Positions 31,464 to 40,735 of a stretch of DNA of 64,000 bases are shown piece after piece. A program made the position numbers and the translations under genes. This stretch comes from Sphingomonas sp. IC-56 (GTDB lineage Bacteria; Pseudomonadota; Alphaproteobacteria; Sphingomonadales; Sphingomonadaceae). The stretch lies in assembly GCF_021043375.1 (NCBI RefSeq), contig NZ_JAJNDV010000004.1:62001-126000 (forward strand), given 5' to 3'. The notes below the pieces were generated by a model. That model saw only the letters and a program-made list of their open reading frames with translations, was not told where the DNA came from and did not search any database. Position 1 is the first letter of the stretch. The number at the start of each line of letters is the position of its first letter.

Positions 31464-31652
31464 ATGCCCGAAACACCAGCAGACCGCATCGAACAGGCGC
31501 TTGCCCGAATCGAAGCCGCGGCAACCGCCCGTACCCATGCCGAACAACGCCTGCGCCTGCGGCATGCTCGGTTGCGCGCCAAGGTGGAGGACGCGCTCGT
31601 CTCCATGGACGCGCTGCTCGCCCGCGAGTCCGCCGGCGGGGATCAGGGCTGA
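31464..31652 (+). CDS. Small coiled-coil protein upstream of zapA
   Basis: A 62-aa, Ala/Arg/Glu-rich, probably all-helical protein (MPETPADRIEQALARIEAAA...). Heptad-like spacing of L, I and A suggests a coiled coil over most of its length. The stop codon overlaps the zapA start (TGATG), so the two are coupled. I do not recognise a family. A GTG immediately before the ATG could also start it. The position suggests a role in cell division with ZapA, which is inference. Confidence 0.72.
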   Translation: MPETPADRIEQALARIEAAATARTHAEQRLRLRHARLRAKVEDALVSMDALLARESAGGDQG

Positions 31653-31960
31653 TGGCCGATATCACCCTCACCATCGCCGGCCGCAGCTATGTCGTCGCCG
31701 CGCGCGACGGCGATGAAGCGCATCTGCGCCATTTGGAAAAGATGCTGCAAAAGCATTCCCCGGCAGCCCAGCGCGCCTCGGGCGGGATGAGTGCAGAGCG
31801 TACGCTGGTCTATCTCGCGCTGATCCTCGCCGACTTGCTCGACGAAGCGAACGAGGCACCCTCCCCGTCGACGGCCGCCGCGCCCACCGCGCTGCTCGAC
31901 CAGATCGCCGACCGCCTTGAGGCCGTCGCCGCAGCCCTGGAAGAAGACGCCGCTACCTGA
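31652..31960 (+). CDS. zapA: Cell division protein ZapA
   Basis: A 102-aa protein that bundles FtsZ filaments and stabilises the Z ring. The N-terminal domain is MADITLTIAGRSYVVAARDGDE, followed by HLRHLEKMLQK and the helix ERTLVYLALILADLLDEANE, then an Ala-rich linker and a C-terminal helix. Context supports the call: zapA is followed by 6S RNA and 5-FCL in many proteobacteria. Confidence 0.9.
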   Translation: MADITLTIAGRSYVVAARDGDEAHLRHLEKMLQKHSPAAQRASGGMSAERTLVYLALILADLLDEANEAPSPSTAAAPTALLDQIADRLEAVAAALEEDAAT

Positions 31961-31988
31961 GCGTCTCTCAAGCCTGCCGTTAAACTCA

Positions 31989-32052
31989 CGTCATCCCGGT
32001 CTTGAGCCGGGATCCCGCTTCTTCTTCTGCCGGTTCCAAGGCCGGGATGACG
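31989..32052. repeat. Inverted repeat, family B
   Basis: Left arm cgtcatcccggtcttgagcc..., right arm ...caaggccgggatgacg, with gcttcttcttctgcc between. Shorter than the other copies. It lies between zapA and the 6S RNA promoter and may act as the zapA 3' end. Confidence 0.75.
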
Positions 32053-32097
32053 AAGGACGCCAGGCTGCCTGCTCCCCACGCTTTTAGCGCATGCCCG

Positions 32098-32126
32098 TTG
32101 CGCCCCGCCCCCCAATCTCCTACATA
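32098..32126 (+). promoter_or_regulatory. Candidate promoter of 6S RNA
   Basis: TTGCGC (32098-32103) and TACATA (32121-32126) are separated by 17 bases and place the start about 7-8 bases on, at the base of the 6S closing stem (32134). Confidence 0.55.
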
Positions 32127-32133
32127 CCTCCAT

Positions 32134-32290
32134 GGCGGGAACTGCCCGGCACGAGCCGTGGCATATCCCTGAGGCTATTCATCTTCCATGGGAGCTGTCC
32201 CTGTGCAGATCCTGGTCTGCGACACATGGTTCCCACCTGACGTAACGGGCGTCGGAGGATATTCTGGCAAACGACCATGGCGGTCCCGCC
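32134..32290 (+). ncRNA. ssrS: 6S RNA
   Basis: About 157 bases between zapA and the 5-FCL gene, the usual 6S locus. The ends pair as GGCGGGA (32134-32140) with TCCCGCC (32284-32290). The 5' half has atccctgaggctattcatc and the 3' half has cacctgacgtaacgggcgtc then ggaggatattc, which fit the two sides of the alphaproteobacterial central bubble. 6S RNA mimics an open promoter and binds the housekeeping RNA polymerase holoenzyme. Ends are approximate. Confidence 0.82.
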
Positions 32291-32299
32291 ACCCCCTTC

Positions 32300-32854
32300 A
32301 TGACGGTTGAGAAACCGGTGCTTCGCGCCCGGCTCCGCGCCGCGCGCGACCAGTTCGCGAGCGAGACCAGTCAGGCGATCACCGCGCCCGACAGCTATGT
32401 CGCGCGGCTGCGCCCCGGCCTAGTCGTCGCCAGCTATTGCCCGATGGGCAGCGAAGCCGATCCCTCACAGCTCGCCGCCGCCGCGCTGGAAGCGGGCTGC
32501 ACCCTCGCCCTGCCCCATGTGGTGAACCGGGCGACTCCGATCCGCTTCCTTGCCTGGAGCATCGGCGACACGCTGGCGGACGGCCCCTATGGCCTGCGCC
32601 AGCCGCAGTCCGATTGCGCCGAGGTCGCACCCGACATCATCCTGACCCCGCTCGTCGGCTTCGATCCCCGCCTCAACCGCCTCGGCCAGGGCGCCGGCCA
32701 TTACGACCGCGCCTTTGCCCGCTACCCCGACGCGTGGCGGCTCGGAGTCGCCTGGTCGGTGCAAGAGGCGCCGGCGATCCCCGCCGACATCTGGGACGTG
32801 CCGCTGGAGGCGATCATCACCGAAAAGGGCATGCTGTGTCACACGGAACGGTAA
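32300..32854 (+). CDS. 5-formyltetrahydrofolate cyclo-ligase
   Basis: A 184-aa enzyme that converts 5-formyl-THF to 5,10-methenyl-THF with ATP. The substrate-binding N-terminus begins KPVLRARLRAARD, and the ATP/Mg motif is LGQGAGHYDRAF. It starts ten bases after the 6S RNA closing stem, so the enzyme mRNA may be read through from the 6S promoter, as in other proteobacteria. It overlaps the next small gene by 19 bases. Confidence 0.93.
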   Translation: MTVEKPVLRARLRAARDQFASETSQAITAPDSYVARLRPGLVVASYCPMGSEADPSQLAAAALEAGCTLALPHVVNRATPIRFLAWSIGDTLADGPYGLRQPQSDCAEVAPDIILTPLVGFDPRLNRLGQGAGHYDRAFARYPDAWRLGVAWSVQEAPAIPADIWDVPLEAIITEKGMLCHTER

Positions 32855-33063
32855 AGGCCAGCTGGCGCAAGCCCGTGGGCATGTTTGCCATCCTGGCGCT
32901 CATCCTGGTCTGGGTGATTCTGGTCGCCAGCTTTTCAGGGCAGATCGGTGCTCTGCCGGTCCTCGCCCAATGCCTGGTATATCTCGTGCTGGGAATCGTC
33001 TGGATCGCCCCGCTCAAGCCGCTGCTGCGCTGGATGGAGACCGGCCACTGGCGCGCGCTCTAG
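32836..33063 (+). CDS. DUF2842 family small membrane protein
   Basis: A 75-aa protein with two hydrophobic helices (about residues 16-33 and 43-59) and the conserved ends KASWRKPVGM and PLKPLLRWMETG that mark DUF2842. Function unknown. The start is a GTG inside the end of the 5-FCL gene, giving MSHGTVKASW; no ATG lies before the first helix. Confidence 0.82.
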   Translation: MSHGTVKASWRKPVGMFAILALILVWVILVASFSGQIGALPVLAQCLVYLVLGIVWIAPLKPLLRWMETGHWRAL

Positions 33064-33101
33064 GGCTTCAGCGCAATGCGACTCAACCAGGCTCGCTAAT
33101 C

Positions 33102-33203
33102 AGTTCCCCGGCGAAGGCCGGGGCCCAGCTGCAACAGACCCGGTGATGGCAGCCCACCCTCGCGACAGACATCGCAACTGGATCCCGGCCTTCGCCGGCG
33201 AAC
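33102..33203. repeat. Inverted repeat pair, family A
   Basis: Arms agttccccggcgaaggccgg... (33102-33132) and gcaactggatcccggccttc... (33174-33203). It lies between the DUF2842 gene and the convergent tRNA genes. Confidence 0.75.
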
Positions 33204-33293
33204 AGGCGCTCACAGCAACAGGCTATCAAAGCCAACTAAAACGCTAAACCAGTGGGGGGAAGATAAAACGCCACCGCATCCTCAGGATGCGCA

Positions 33294-33370
<77 letters not shown>

Positions 33371-33467
33371 ATATCCCAAGCGATGCAGACCGGGTGGCGC
33401 GAACGCCTGCCAAGGTCGGCAAGGATGGAGTTTGGACCAAACACCGCCCTCTCCCGAAAGAAGAGGA

Positions 33468-33544
<77 letters not shown>

Positions 33545-33590
33545 TTGATCCAAGCGAGGAGGCGGGCACTAGCCGCGCCTCTTTGGGCTG

Positions 33591-34829
33591 TCAACCGGAT
33601 TGGTCGCGACTATTTCGCCACTGCGCGCGCGCGTCGCTCGGATCCTGCACCAGCGTGCCATGCTCGAACAGGAATCCCGCAATGTCGGGCTTGCCCGCGG
33701 CACGCAGCACCGTCTGGATGATGATGAGCAGCGGCACGGCCAGCAGCGCCCCGGTGGTGCCCCACACCCACCCCCAAAAGCTCAAGGAGATCAGGATCAG
33801 GATCGGGCTGATCGTCAGCCGGTGTCCGACGATCAGCGGCGTAACCACATTCGCCTCGATCAGGTGCGCGCCCACCATGATCACCGCCGGCATCAGCGCC
33901 CACCAGAGATCGGGGAACGTCATCAGCCCGCCCATCGCCAGCAGGAACGCAGCAAAGATCGGCCCGAAATAAGGAATGTAGTTCAGCAGCGCGACGATCC
34001 CACCCCACATCAGCGGGCTGGGCATCTCCATCGCCCACAGCGCTGCCGAAACGATCATGCCCAGCGTCACGTTGATCAGCGTGATCGTCCCCAGATAGGC
34101 GGAGGTATCGTCCACCACATCCTGGATCACGCGCGCGGTCGCCATTGCACCGCCAAAGCTGGATCGGCTGGTGATCGCGTTGCGCCGCAGCCGGGTCCAG
34201 CCCGACAGGAAGAAATAGATCACCAGGATCGCAAAGAAGCTCTCGATGATCGCCGAGGGTGCCGAGGTCGCGAACAGGTCCAGCAACGATCGCGGCGGCG
34301 TGGTCGCCATCACCGCAGGCTTGCGGATCGGCTCGTTCGCAAAGTTCATCAGCGTGTGGTTCACGAACTTGTCGACGCTCGCATACAGCTCGATCAGCGG
34401 CTTCAGGTTGCTTTGGATCTGCGGGATCTTGTCGGGCAGGCCCCGGACCCATTCGGTCGCAGGCACCACGATCGACGCCAGCGCGACATTGGCCGCGATC
34501 AGGAACATCAGCACACAGATGAACGCAGCAAGCGGCGCGGGCGCGCGGTGCCGCTCCAGCCACTCGAGCAACGGCACCAGTGCGATGGCGATCACGATCG
34601 CGGCGGTCAGCGGCAGGAAGAAGGCCGATCCCGCCTGCAATGCAAAGGGCACCGCCAGCAGCAATCCGGTACCCGCGATCAGCGTCAGCGACGCCATCAG
34701 CCGGTCGCGCTTCAGCCCGTCGCCGACGGTTTCCTTCGGTTCGGGAGAAAGGATCGGCTCGCGCGGCGTCGATGGCGGCACGCCCCCCTCGCCGGCTTCG
34801 CTGCCCAACACGCTCGATTGATCGTCCAC
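33591..34829 (-). CDS. AI-2E family transporter (PerM/YhhQ-like permease)
   Basis: A 412-aa membrane protein with about seven or eight helices and the family segment LNYIPYFGPIFAAFLLAMGG plus GHRLTISPILILISLSFWGWVWG near the end. Members export AI-2, act as Na+/H+ antiporters or have unknown substrates. The GTG start has an ideal AAGGAGG four to five bases upstream. The N-terminal ~40 residues are hydrophilic (VDDQSSVLGSEAGEGG). Confidence 0.88.
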   Translation of the reverse strand: MDDQSSVLGSEAGEGGVPPSTPREPILSPEPKETVGDGLKRDRLMASLTLIAGTGLLLAVPFALQAGSAFFLPLTAAIVIAIALVPLLEWLERHRAPAPLAAFICVLMFLIAANVALASIVVPATEWVRGLPDKIPQIQSNLKPLIELYASVDKFVNHTLMNFANEPIRKPAVMATTPPRSLLDLFATSAPSAIIESFFAILVIYFFLSGWTRLRRNAITSRSSFGGAMATARVIQDVVDDTSAYLGTITLINVTLGMIVSAALWAMEMPSPLMWGGIVALLNYIPYFGPIFAAFLLAMGGLMTFPDLWWALMPAVIMVGAHLIEANVVTPLIVGHRLTISPILILISLSFWGWVWGTTGALLAVPLLIIIQTVLRAAGKPDIAGFLFEHGTLVQDPSDARAQWRNSRDQSG

Positions 34830-34935
34830 CGTTCCTCCTTGCGAACGCGGACCGTAGCGCGATTTGCACCGCCTGTAATCCCGGCTGCCCTGTCCGATGC
34901 GCAAATTGGAAAAGCACCGTCGAACAGGGCCGCGC

Positions 34936-36669
34936 CTAAGCCGCCGCCTCCTGCGCGAACAGCGTGTGCAGCTCGCGCTTCAGGATCTTGCCCTGCGCGT
35001 TGCGTGGCAGCACGTCGTCCACGAAGCGGATCGCCACCGGCACCTTGAACGCCGCCAGCCGGGCGCGCACCCAGTCCTGCAGTTCGGCTTCGCTCGCCTG
35101 CGCGCCGGGCTTCAGATGCACCACTGCCGCCGGCTCCTCGCCCCAGGTCCGATGCGGCAACCCGATCAGCGCACAGTCGGTCACCGCCGGATGCGCGTAC
35201 AGGACATTCTCCACCTCGGAGGAATAGATGTTCTCGCCGCCGCGGATCACCATGTCCTTGGCCCGGTCGACAATGTAGAGATACCCCTCCTCGTCCAGCC
35301 GCGCGAGGTCGCCGGTCCGCACCCACCCATCGACGAAGGTCTCCGCCGTCGCCTCGGGCTTGTTCCAATACCCCTTCACGACCATCGGCCCGCGCGCCCA
35401 CAGCTCGCCGACTTCGCCGACCGGAAGTTCGGTCCTTCCATCGACGTCCATGATCTTCAGGTCCGCCACCGGCACCGGCGGCCCCGCGCTGGTCGGCCGC
35501 GCCAGATATTCCTCGCCGCTGTGCAGCGTCACGGTTGCCATCGTCTCGGTCATGCCCCAGCCATTGCCGGGCAGCGCGCCGAACTCCTCGCGGATGCGCT
35601 TCACCAGTTCCGGCGCCGAAGGCGCGCCGCCATAGCTGATGCTCTCCAGGCTGGAGAGGTCGTACCGCTCGCGCTCGGGATGCTCCAGCAGCTGCCAGGC
35701 GATCGTCGGCACCCCGCCGGTCAACTGGATGCGCTCGCGCTGGATCAGCTCCATCGCCTGCACCGCATCCCACTTGCGCATGAAGTACAATGTCGATCCC
35801 GTCACCACCGACCCCATCAGGCTGGCGCTGCACGCAGTGACATGGAACAGCGGGATCACCAGCAAGCCGCGCTTGGGCTCGGGCGGCGAGGCCGGCGTCT
35901 CACCCCGCCGCAGCGTGGTTCGCGCCGCGCAATAGCCGCTCGACAGCACATTGGTGACCAGGTTGCGGTGCGTGCCCAGCGCGCCCTTGGGATTGCCCGT
36001 CGTCCCGCTGGTGTAGAAGATGGTGACGTCATCCTCGGGCACCACCTCCACCTCAGGCAAGCCCACATCCTCCAGCGCCGCCCAGTCATTGGCGCCCCCC
36101 AGCCAGTCCTCCAGTCGCACCGGACCGGCGCCACGGCTGAGCACCACCGCCTCCAGCGCCGGCCAGTCGTCATAGCAGTCCTTCAGCCGCGCATCGCGCT
36201 CGCCATCGACGAACAGGACCTTGGCCCCGGAGTCCTTCATCGCATAGTCGATCTCGCTTCCGGTCCACCACGCGTTGAGTGGCACCACGATCGCGCCGAT
36301 GCTGGCCGCGGCAAAGAAGATCGCCGGCCATTCGGGCAGGTTGCGCATCGCCAGCGCGACCCGGTCGCCCTTCACCACGCCAAGTTCCACCAGCCGCCGC
36401 GCGATGTGACAGGTTGCGCGGTAATTGGCTTCGAAGCTGACCCGCTCGTCCTCATGCACCGTGAAGTCACGGTCGCCATATGCCCGCACCAGCTGGGCGA
36501 TGATCCGAAGCGATGGCGGCGCGTTCTTCCACACCCGCGTCGGAACTCCGCGGATGTCCACGCTTTCCATCTCGAAGGGCGCGCCAGGCGCGGTCAGCAG
36601 GCCTTGTGCCTGCGCAAGCGACAGCTTCGGCCATTGGGGGTCGAGCGGCACGATCGGTTCATGAGCCAA
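34936..36669 (-). CDS. AMP-dependent acyl-CoA synthetase
   Basis: A 577-aa ANL-superfamily ligase that activates a carboxylic acid as an acyl-adenylate and transfers it to CoA. Motifs: TIFYTSGTTGNPKGA (AMP/P-loop), GGAPSAPELVKR, NGWGMTETMA, and the hinge and C-terminal lysine in GYLYIVDRAKDMVIRGGENIY and NAQGKILKREL. The long form and the first ~35 residues fit medium/long-chain or aromatic acid ligases. The substrate cannot be told. The start is TTG after GGAGAG. It is divergent from the serine hydrolase gene. Confidence 0.88.
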   Translation of the reverse strand: MAHEPIVPLDPQWPKLSLAQAQGLLTAPGAPFEMESVDIRGVPTRVWKNAPPSLRIIAQLVRAYGDRDFTVHEDERVSFEANYRATCHIARRLVELGVVKGDRVALAMRNLPEWPAIFFAAASIGAIVVPLNAWWTGSEIDYAMKDSGAKVLFVDGERDARLKDCYDDWPALEAVVLSRGAGPVRLEDWLGGANDWAALEDVGLPEVEVVPEDDVTIFYTSGTTGNPKGALGTHRNLVTNVLSSGYCAARTTLRRGETPASPPEPKRGLLVIPLFHVTACSASLMGSVVTGSTLYFMRKWDAVQAMELIQRERIQLTGGVPTIAWQLLEHPERERYDLSSLESISYGGAPSAPELVKRIREEFGALPGNGWGMTETMATVTLHSGEEYLARPTSAGPPVPVADLKIMDVDGRTELPVGEVGELWARGPMVVKGYWNKPEATAETFVDGWVRTGDLARLDEEGYLYIVDRAKDMVIRGGENIYSSEVENVLYAHPAVTDCALIGLPHRTWGEEPAAVVHLKPGAQASEAELQDWVRARLAAFKVPVAIRFVDDVLPRNAQGKILKRELHTLFAQEAAA

Positions 36670-36831
36670 GCACTCTCTCCAGCGATTGTTTTCTGAACTT
36701 CGGGTTTGGACTCTCCGGTCCCTTGCCAGACAACAAGGTTAGAGTTGATTCCCGCGCGGCTCAAGGCAATAGGAGGGCAGCATCCGAAAGAAGGTGCAAG
36801 GCTCGGTTCGAACAAGAGGTATGCCCCACGG

Positions 36832-38055
36832 ATGCAGCAGTCACAGCTCGGACGCTACGGATTCTCCGCCGAACGGCTCGCCCGCATCGACGCCTTCCTG
36901 CGTGAGCGCTATCTCGACTCGGGCCGCTTCCCGCACGCCCAGCTGCTGATCGCCCGCGAAGGCGAGATCGTGCACTTCTCGCACCAGGGCCCGGGGCGCG
37001 ACGGCGGTGCCCCGGTGAACGAAGGCACGCTGTTCCGCATCGCCTCGATGACCAAGCCCATCACCAGCCTCGCCTTCATGATGCTGGTTGAGGAAGCGAA
37101 GGTCGCGCTCGACACCCCCGTCCACCACATTCTGCCCGAGCTGAAGGGCGTTGGCGTCTATGCCGGTGGCGGCAACGGCACGCCGTTCGAGACCCGCCCC
37201 ACCGACCAGCCGATGCGCATGGTCGACCTGCTGCGCCATACGGCCGGCCTGACCTACGGCTTCCAGGAGCAGACCCCCGTCGACGCCGCCTATCGGCAAT
37301 CGCGCATGGAGCGCTGGCACGACAATCTCACGCTGGACGGCTTCATCGCCGAACTCGGCACGCTCCCGCTCGAATACTCCCCCGGCACCGCCTGGACCTA
37401 TTCGGTCGCGACCGATGTGCTGGGCGCGGTGATCGAGCGGGTGTCGGGCACCACGCTCGATCGCTTCTTCCACGATCGCATCTTCTCCCCGCTCGGCATG
37501 CACGACACCTTCTTCCAGGTGCCCGCCGAAAAGCTCGACCGCCTCGCCGATTGCTGGGCAGTGGACGAGAAGACGGGCAAGCCCCTCATTTACGATGCCG
37601 GCGCCGATTCTGCCTGGGCCCGCCAGCCTCGACTCCTCTCGGGCGGCGGCGGCCTGGTGTCCTCGGCACTCGACTATCACCGCTTCGCCACGCTCTGCCT
37701 GAACGGCGGCGAACTGGACGGCGTGCGCCTCGTCAGCCCCAAGACCATCGCGCTGATGACGATGAACCACCTGCCCACCGGTGGCGACCTGACTAGCTGC
37801 GCCCGCGGCCTGTTCAACGAAGCCAGCCTATCGGGCACCGGCTTCGGCCTCGGCTTCGCCGTCACGACGGATGTCGCCAAGACCCTCGTCCCCGGCTCAG
37901 TGGGTGACTATTATTGGGGCGGCATGTTCTCGACCGCCTTCTTCGTCGATCCCGTCGAGCGGATCTCCATGGTCTTCATGACTCAGTTCACCCCGTCCAT
38001 GCGCTACCCGGTCCGCCGCGAGCTCAAGACGATGATCTATTCGGCGCTGGCATGA
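36832..38055 (+). CDS. Serine hydrolase, beta-lactamase/esterase VIII family
   Basis: A 407-aa class-C beta-lactamase-like enzyme. The catalytic tetrad S72-M-T-K75 and the tyrosine Y190 of YSV (equivalent to YxN) are present. No clear KTG motif or signal peptide is seen, which suggests a cytoplasmic esterase (EstB-like) and not an antibiotic-resistance enzyme. Paired with a fatty-acid cluster, it may hydrolyse an ester or lactone feeding the acyl-CoA ligase; this is inference. The ATG start is somewhat far from AAGAGG. Confidence 0.85.
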   Translation: MQQSQLGRYGFSAERLARIDAFLRERYLDSGRFPHAQLLIAREGEIVHFSHQGPGRDGGAPVNEGTLFRIASMTKPITSLAFMMLVEEAKVALDTPVHHILPELKGVGVYAGGGNGTPFETRPTDQPMRMVDLLRHTAGLTYGFQEQTPVDAAYRQSRMERWHDNLTLDGFIAELGTLPLEYSPGTAWTYSVATDVLGAVIERVSGTTLDRFFHDRIFSPLGMHDTFFQVPAEKLDRLADCWAVDEKTGKPLIYDAGADSAWARQPRLLSGGGGLVSSALDYHRFATLCLNGGELDGVRLVSPKTIALMTMNHLPTGGDLTSCARGLFNEASLSGTGFGLGFAVTTDVAKTLVPGSVGDYYWGGMFSTAFFVDPVERISMVFMTQFTPSMRYPVRRELKTMIYSALA

Positions 38056-38061
38056 CCATGA

Positions 38062-38294
38062 TTTCACGCGAAGGCGCGAAGGCGCAAAGAAGGCAGAGGT
38101 TCGCGCAGAGGCGCAGAGGCGCAGAGGCGCAGCCCTCGCCGCGCCAGCGGCCCTCAACGACCGACCGAGCCGATCATACTGCCGCTGACGCGGCGCGCGC
38201 GCTAACCGCGCGGACGACCTTCTCCGCGCCTCTGCGCCTCTGCGCGAACCTCTCACTTCTTCTGAACTTCGCGTCTTTGCGCCTTCGCGTGAAA
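38062..38294. repeat. Long inverted repeat, family E, copy 1
   Basis: A ~233-bp imperfect palindrome. The outer arms are tttcacgcgaaggcgcgaag... and ...gcgccttcgcgtgaaa; next come gcagaggcgcag tandem units on both sides; the centre holds a second palindrome, gccagcgg/ccgctgac. A partial extra arm end lies at about 38309-38322. Together with the 50-base leader it fills the gap before fadJ. No coding sequence is seen. Confidence 0.85.
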
Positions 38295-38346
38295 CCCACT
38301 TCTTTCTTCCACGCCTTCGCGTGACACAATAAAACGGAGACCAACA

Positions 38347-40374
38347 ATGACCTCCCCCATCACCACCACCCGTCAGGATAACATCCTGATCCTAACCTCC
38401 GACAACCCCCCGGTGAACGCGCTCAGCAACGCCGTCCGCCAGGGCCTTCAGGCCGGGATCGAGGAAGCCAAGAACGATGACAGCATCAAAGCCGTCATCA
38501 TCACCTGCGCGGGCAAGACCTTCTTCGCCGGCGCCGACATTACCGAATTCACCAAGGGCATGCAGGAGCCCGCGCTCCCCACGCTGGTCGATCAGATCGA
38601 AGCACTCGACAAGCCGGTGATCGCCGCCATCCATGGCACCGCGCTCGGCGGCGGCTGCGAAGTCGCGCTCGCCTCGCACTACCGCATCGCCGTACCCAGC
38701 GCGAAGTTCGGTCTCCCCGAAGTGAAGCTAGGCATCCTGCCGGGCGCCGGCGGCACCCAGCGCATGCCGCGCGTCGCGGGCGTCGAGACCGCACTTGAAC
38801 TCGCCACCAAGGGTGACCCCATCTCCGCCACCCAGGCGCAGCAGGTCGGCCTGGTCGACAAGCTCGCAGCCGAAGGCAATCTCCTCGCCGAAGCCATTGC
38901 TTATGCTCAAGAAGTCGTCGGCAAGCCGATCTCGCGTTCCAGCGAGCGCCCGGTCACTGTCGACGCGAGCGTGTTCGAAACCTTCCGCAAGACCAACGCC
39001 AAGCGCTTCCGCGGCCTCGACGCCCCCGCCACGATCATCGATCTGATCGAGCAGACCGCCGGCAAGCCCTATGCCGAGGGTGTTCAGGCCGAGCGCATGA
39101 ACTTCATGAAGCTCATCATGGGCAAGCAGTCATCCGCGCTGCGCCACGTCTTCTTCGCCGAGCGCAAGGCGTCGAAGATCGACGGCATTGCCGAGGACAT
39201 CGCGCTGCGCCCGATCAACCGCGTCGGCGTGATCGGCGCCGGCACGATGGGCGGCGGCATCAGCATGAACTTCCTTTCGGCAGGCATCCCCGTGACCATC
39301 GTCGAAATGGCGCAGGAAGCGCTCGACCGCGGCACCGGTACCATCCGCAAGAACTATGAAGCGACCGCGTCCAAGGGCAAGATGACGCCCGAACAGGTCG
39401 AAGGCGCAATGGGCCTCCTCAAGCCCACCCTCAACTTCGACGATCTCGCCGAATGCGACCTGATCATCGAGGCAGTGTATGAGAGCATGGACGTCAAGAA
39501 GGACGTGTTCGGCCGCCTGGACAAGATCGCCAAGCCCGGCGCGATCCTCGCCTCCAACACCAGCTATCTGAACGTCGACGAGATCGCCGCCGCGACCAGC
39601 CGTCCGCAGGACGTGCTCGGCCTACACTTCTTCTCGCCGGCCAACATCATGAAGCTGCTGGAGATCGTCCGCGGCGCCAAGACCGCCGACGACGTCCTCG
39701 CCACCGCGATGGCGCTCAGCAAGAAGATCCGTAAGACCGCCGTCATCGCCGGCGTCTGCTACGGCTTCATCGGCAACCGCATGCTGATGCCGCGCCAGAT
39801 CGAGGCCAACCACCTGCTGATGGAAGGCGCCACGCCCGAGCAGATCGACCGCGTCCATGTCGCCTTCGGCATGCCGATGGGTCCGTTCCAGATGGCCGAC
39901 CTCGCCGGCGTCGACATCGGCTGGCACCGCGACCCCACCCGCATCGAGAATGTCCGCGACGCGCTCGCGGCCGAGAACCGTTGGGGCCAGAAGACCGGCG
40001 CGGGCTATTACGACTATGACGAGAAGCGCACGCCGTCGAACAGCGCCCGCGTCGCCGAGATCATCGAGGAGTGGCGCGGCAAGCTCGGCGTCGAAAGCCA
40101 TGAGATCACCGAAGAGGAGATCATGGTCCGCACCTTCTACACCATGGTCAACGAAGGCGCGCTGATCCTCGCCGAGGGCATGGCCCAGCGCGCGTCCGAC
40201 ATCGATGTGGTCTGGGTCTACGGCTATGGCTGGCCTCCCTACAAGGGCGGCCCCATGTACTGGGCCGACCAGGAAGGCTTGGCCAAGATCGTAGAGGGCC
40301 TCGAAAAGTACGGGTTCGAAGTAGCCCCGCTGCTCCGCGAGAAGGCGGAAAAGAACGAGAAGTTCAGCAAGTAA
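38347..40374 (+). CDS. fadJ: FadJ-type bifunctional enoyl-CoA hydratase / 3-hydroxyacyl-CoA dehydrogenase
   Basis: A 675-aa fusion for two beta-oxidation steps. The N-terminal crotonase domain (~1-190) has [14 protein letters not shown] and the catalytic-glutamate segment [18 protein letters not shown]. The dehydrogenase has the NAD motif GAGTMG at residues 297-302 and [15 protein letters not shown]-terminal domains follow, ending with [15 protein letters not shown]. The length is usual for alphaproteobacterial FadJ/FadB-like enzymes. GGAGA precedes the ATG. It sits between two copies of the family E repeat. Confidence 0.93.
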   Translation: MTSPITTTRQDNILILTSDNPPVNALSNAVRQGLQAGIEEAKNDDSIKAVIITCAGKTFFAGADITEFTKGMQEPALPTLVDQIEALDKPVIAAIHGTALGGGCEVALASHYRIAVPSAKFGLPEVKLGILPGAGGTQRMPRVAGVETALELATKGDPISATQAQQVGLVDKLAAEGNLLAEAIAYAQEVVGKPISRSSERPVTVDASVFETFRKTNAKRFRGLDAPATIIDLIEQTAGKPYAEGVQAERMNFMKLIMGKQSSALRHVFFAERKASKIDGIAEDIALRPINRVGVIGAGTMGGGISMNFLSAGIPVTIVEMAQEALDRGTGTIRKNYEATASKGKMTPEQVEGAMGLLKPTLNFDDLAECDLIIEAVYESMDVKKDVFGRLDKIAKPGAILASNTSYLNVDEIAAATSRPQDVLGLHFFSPANIMKLLEIVRGAKTADDVLATAMALSKKIRKTAVIAGVCYGFIGNRMLMPRQIEANHLLMEGATPEQIDRVHVAFGMPMGPFQMADLAGVDIGWHRDPTRIENVRDALAAENRWGQKTGAGYYDYDEKRTPSNSARVAEIIEEWRGKLGVESHEITEEEIMVRTFYTMVNEGALILAEGMAQRASDIDVVWVYGYGWPPYKGGPMYWADQEGLAKIVEGLEKYGFEVAPLLREKAEKNEKFSK

Positions 40375-40389
40375 GCCACTGACCTAACT

Positions 40390-40426
40390 CCCTCTCCCGC
40401 ATGCGGGAGAGGGTCGGGGTGAGGGT
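40390..40426. repeat. Short palindrome, family D
   Basis: Perfect 24-base hairpin ccctctcccgc-at-gcgggagaggg followed by tcggggtgaggg, as in 19691-19800. It begins 16 bases after the fadJ stop and may act as its 3' end. The 361-base gap 40375-40735 contains this and the second family E element only. Confidence 0.75.
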
Positions 40427-40485
40427 TTAGAGCAATGCACTCTAGGCCCCATCCCCCCTTCCTTGGGAGAGGATGCCGCCAATGG

Positions 40486-40722
40486 TTCACGCGAAGGCGC
40501 GAAGTCGCAAAGAAGACAGAGGTTCGCGCAGAGGCGCAGAGGACGCAGAGAGCGTATCGCACCGCGCCAGCGGTGTCCTCAATCGCCAACGCCTCCCACT
40601 TCCTGCCGCTGACGCGGCACACACCTCGGCCGCGAGCCGAACCTCCTCTGCGTCCTCTGCGCCTCTGCGCGAACAACCCTTCTTCAAAAACCTCCGCGCC
40701 TCCGCGCCTTCGCGTGCGCAAA
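40486..40722. repeat. Long inverted repeat, family E, copy 2
   Basis: A ~237-bp copy of the element at 38062-38294: ttcacgcgaaggcgcgaagt..., gcagaggcgcagaggacgc units, the central cgccagcgg/ccgctgacgcgg, and ...cgcgccttcgcgtgcgcaaa. It ends 13 bases before the acyl-CoA dehydrogenase ATG, so that gene is transcribed from within or through the repeat. Confidence 0.85.
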
Positions 40723-40735
40723 TTGGAGCCCAGCC

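Noticed and set aside
29435..31960. A very long open frame (841 codons) on the plus strand ending in zapA.
   Set aside because: Only the last 102 codons (zapA) are real; the rest is antisense to tkt.
36821..36832. An ATG directly after AAGAGGT as start of the serine hydrolase.
   Set aside because: It is in a different frame and opens into a short non-conserved reading; the ATG 11 bases later is in frame with the whole enzyme.
38062..40722. Insertion sequence, suggested by long inverted repeats around fadJ.
   Set aside because: No transposase, and the two copies are in direct orientation, each being a palindrome on its own.
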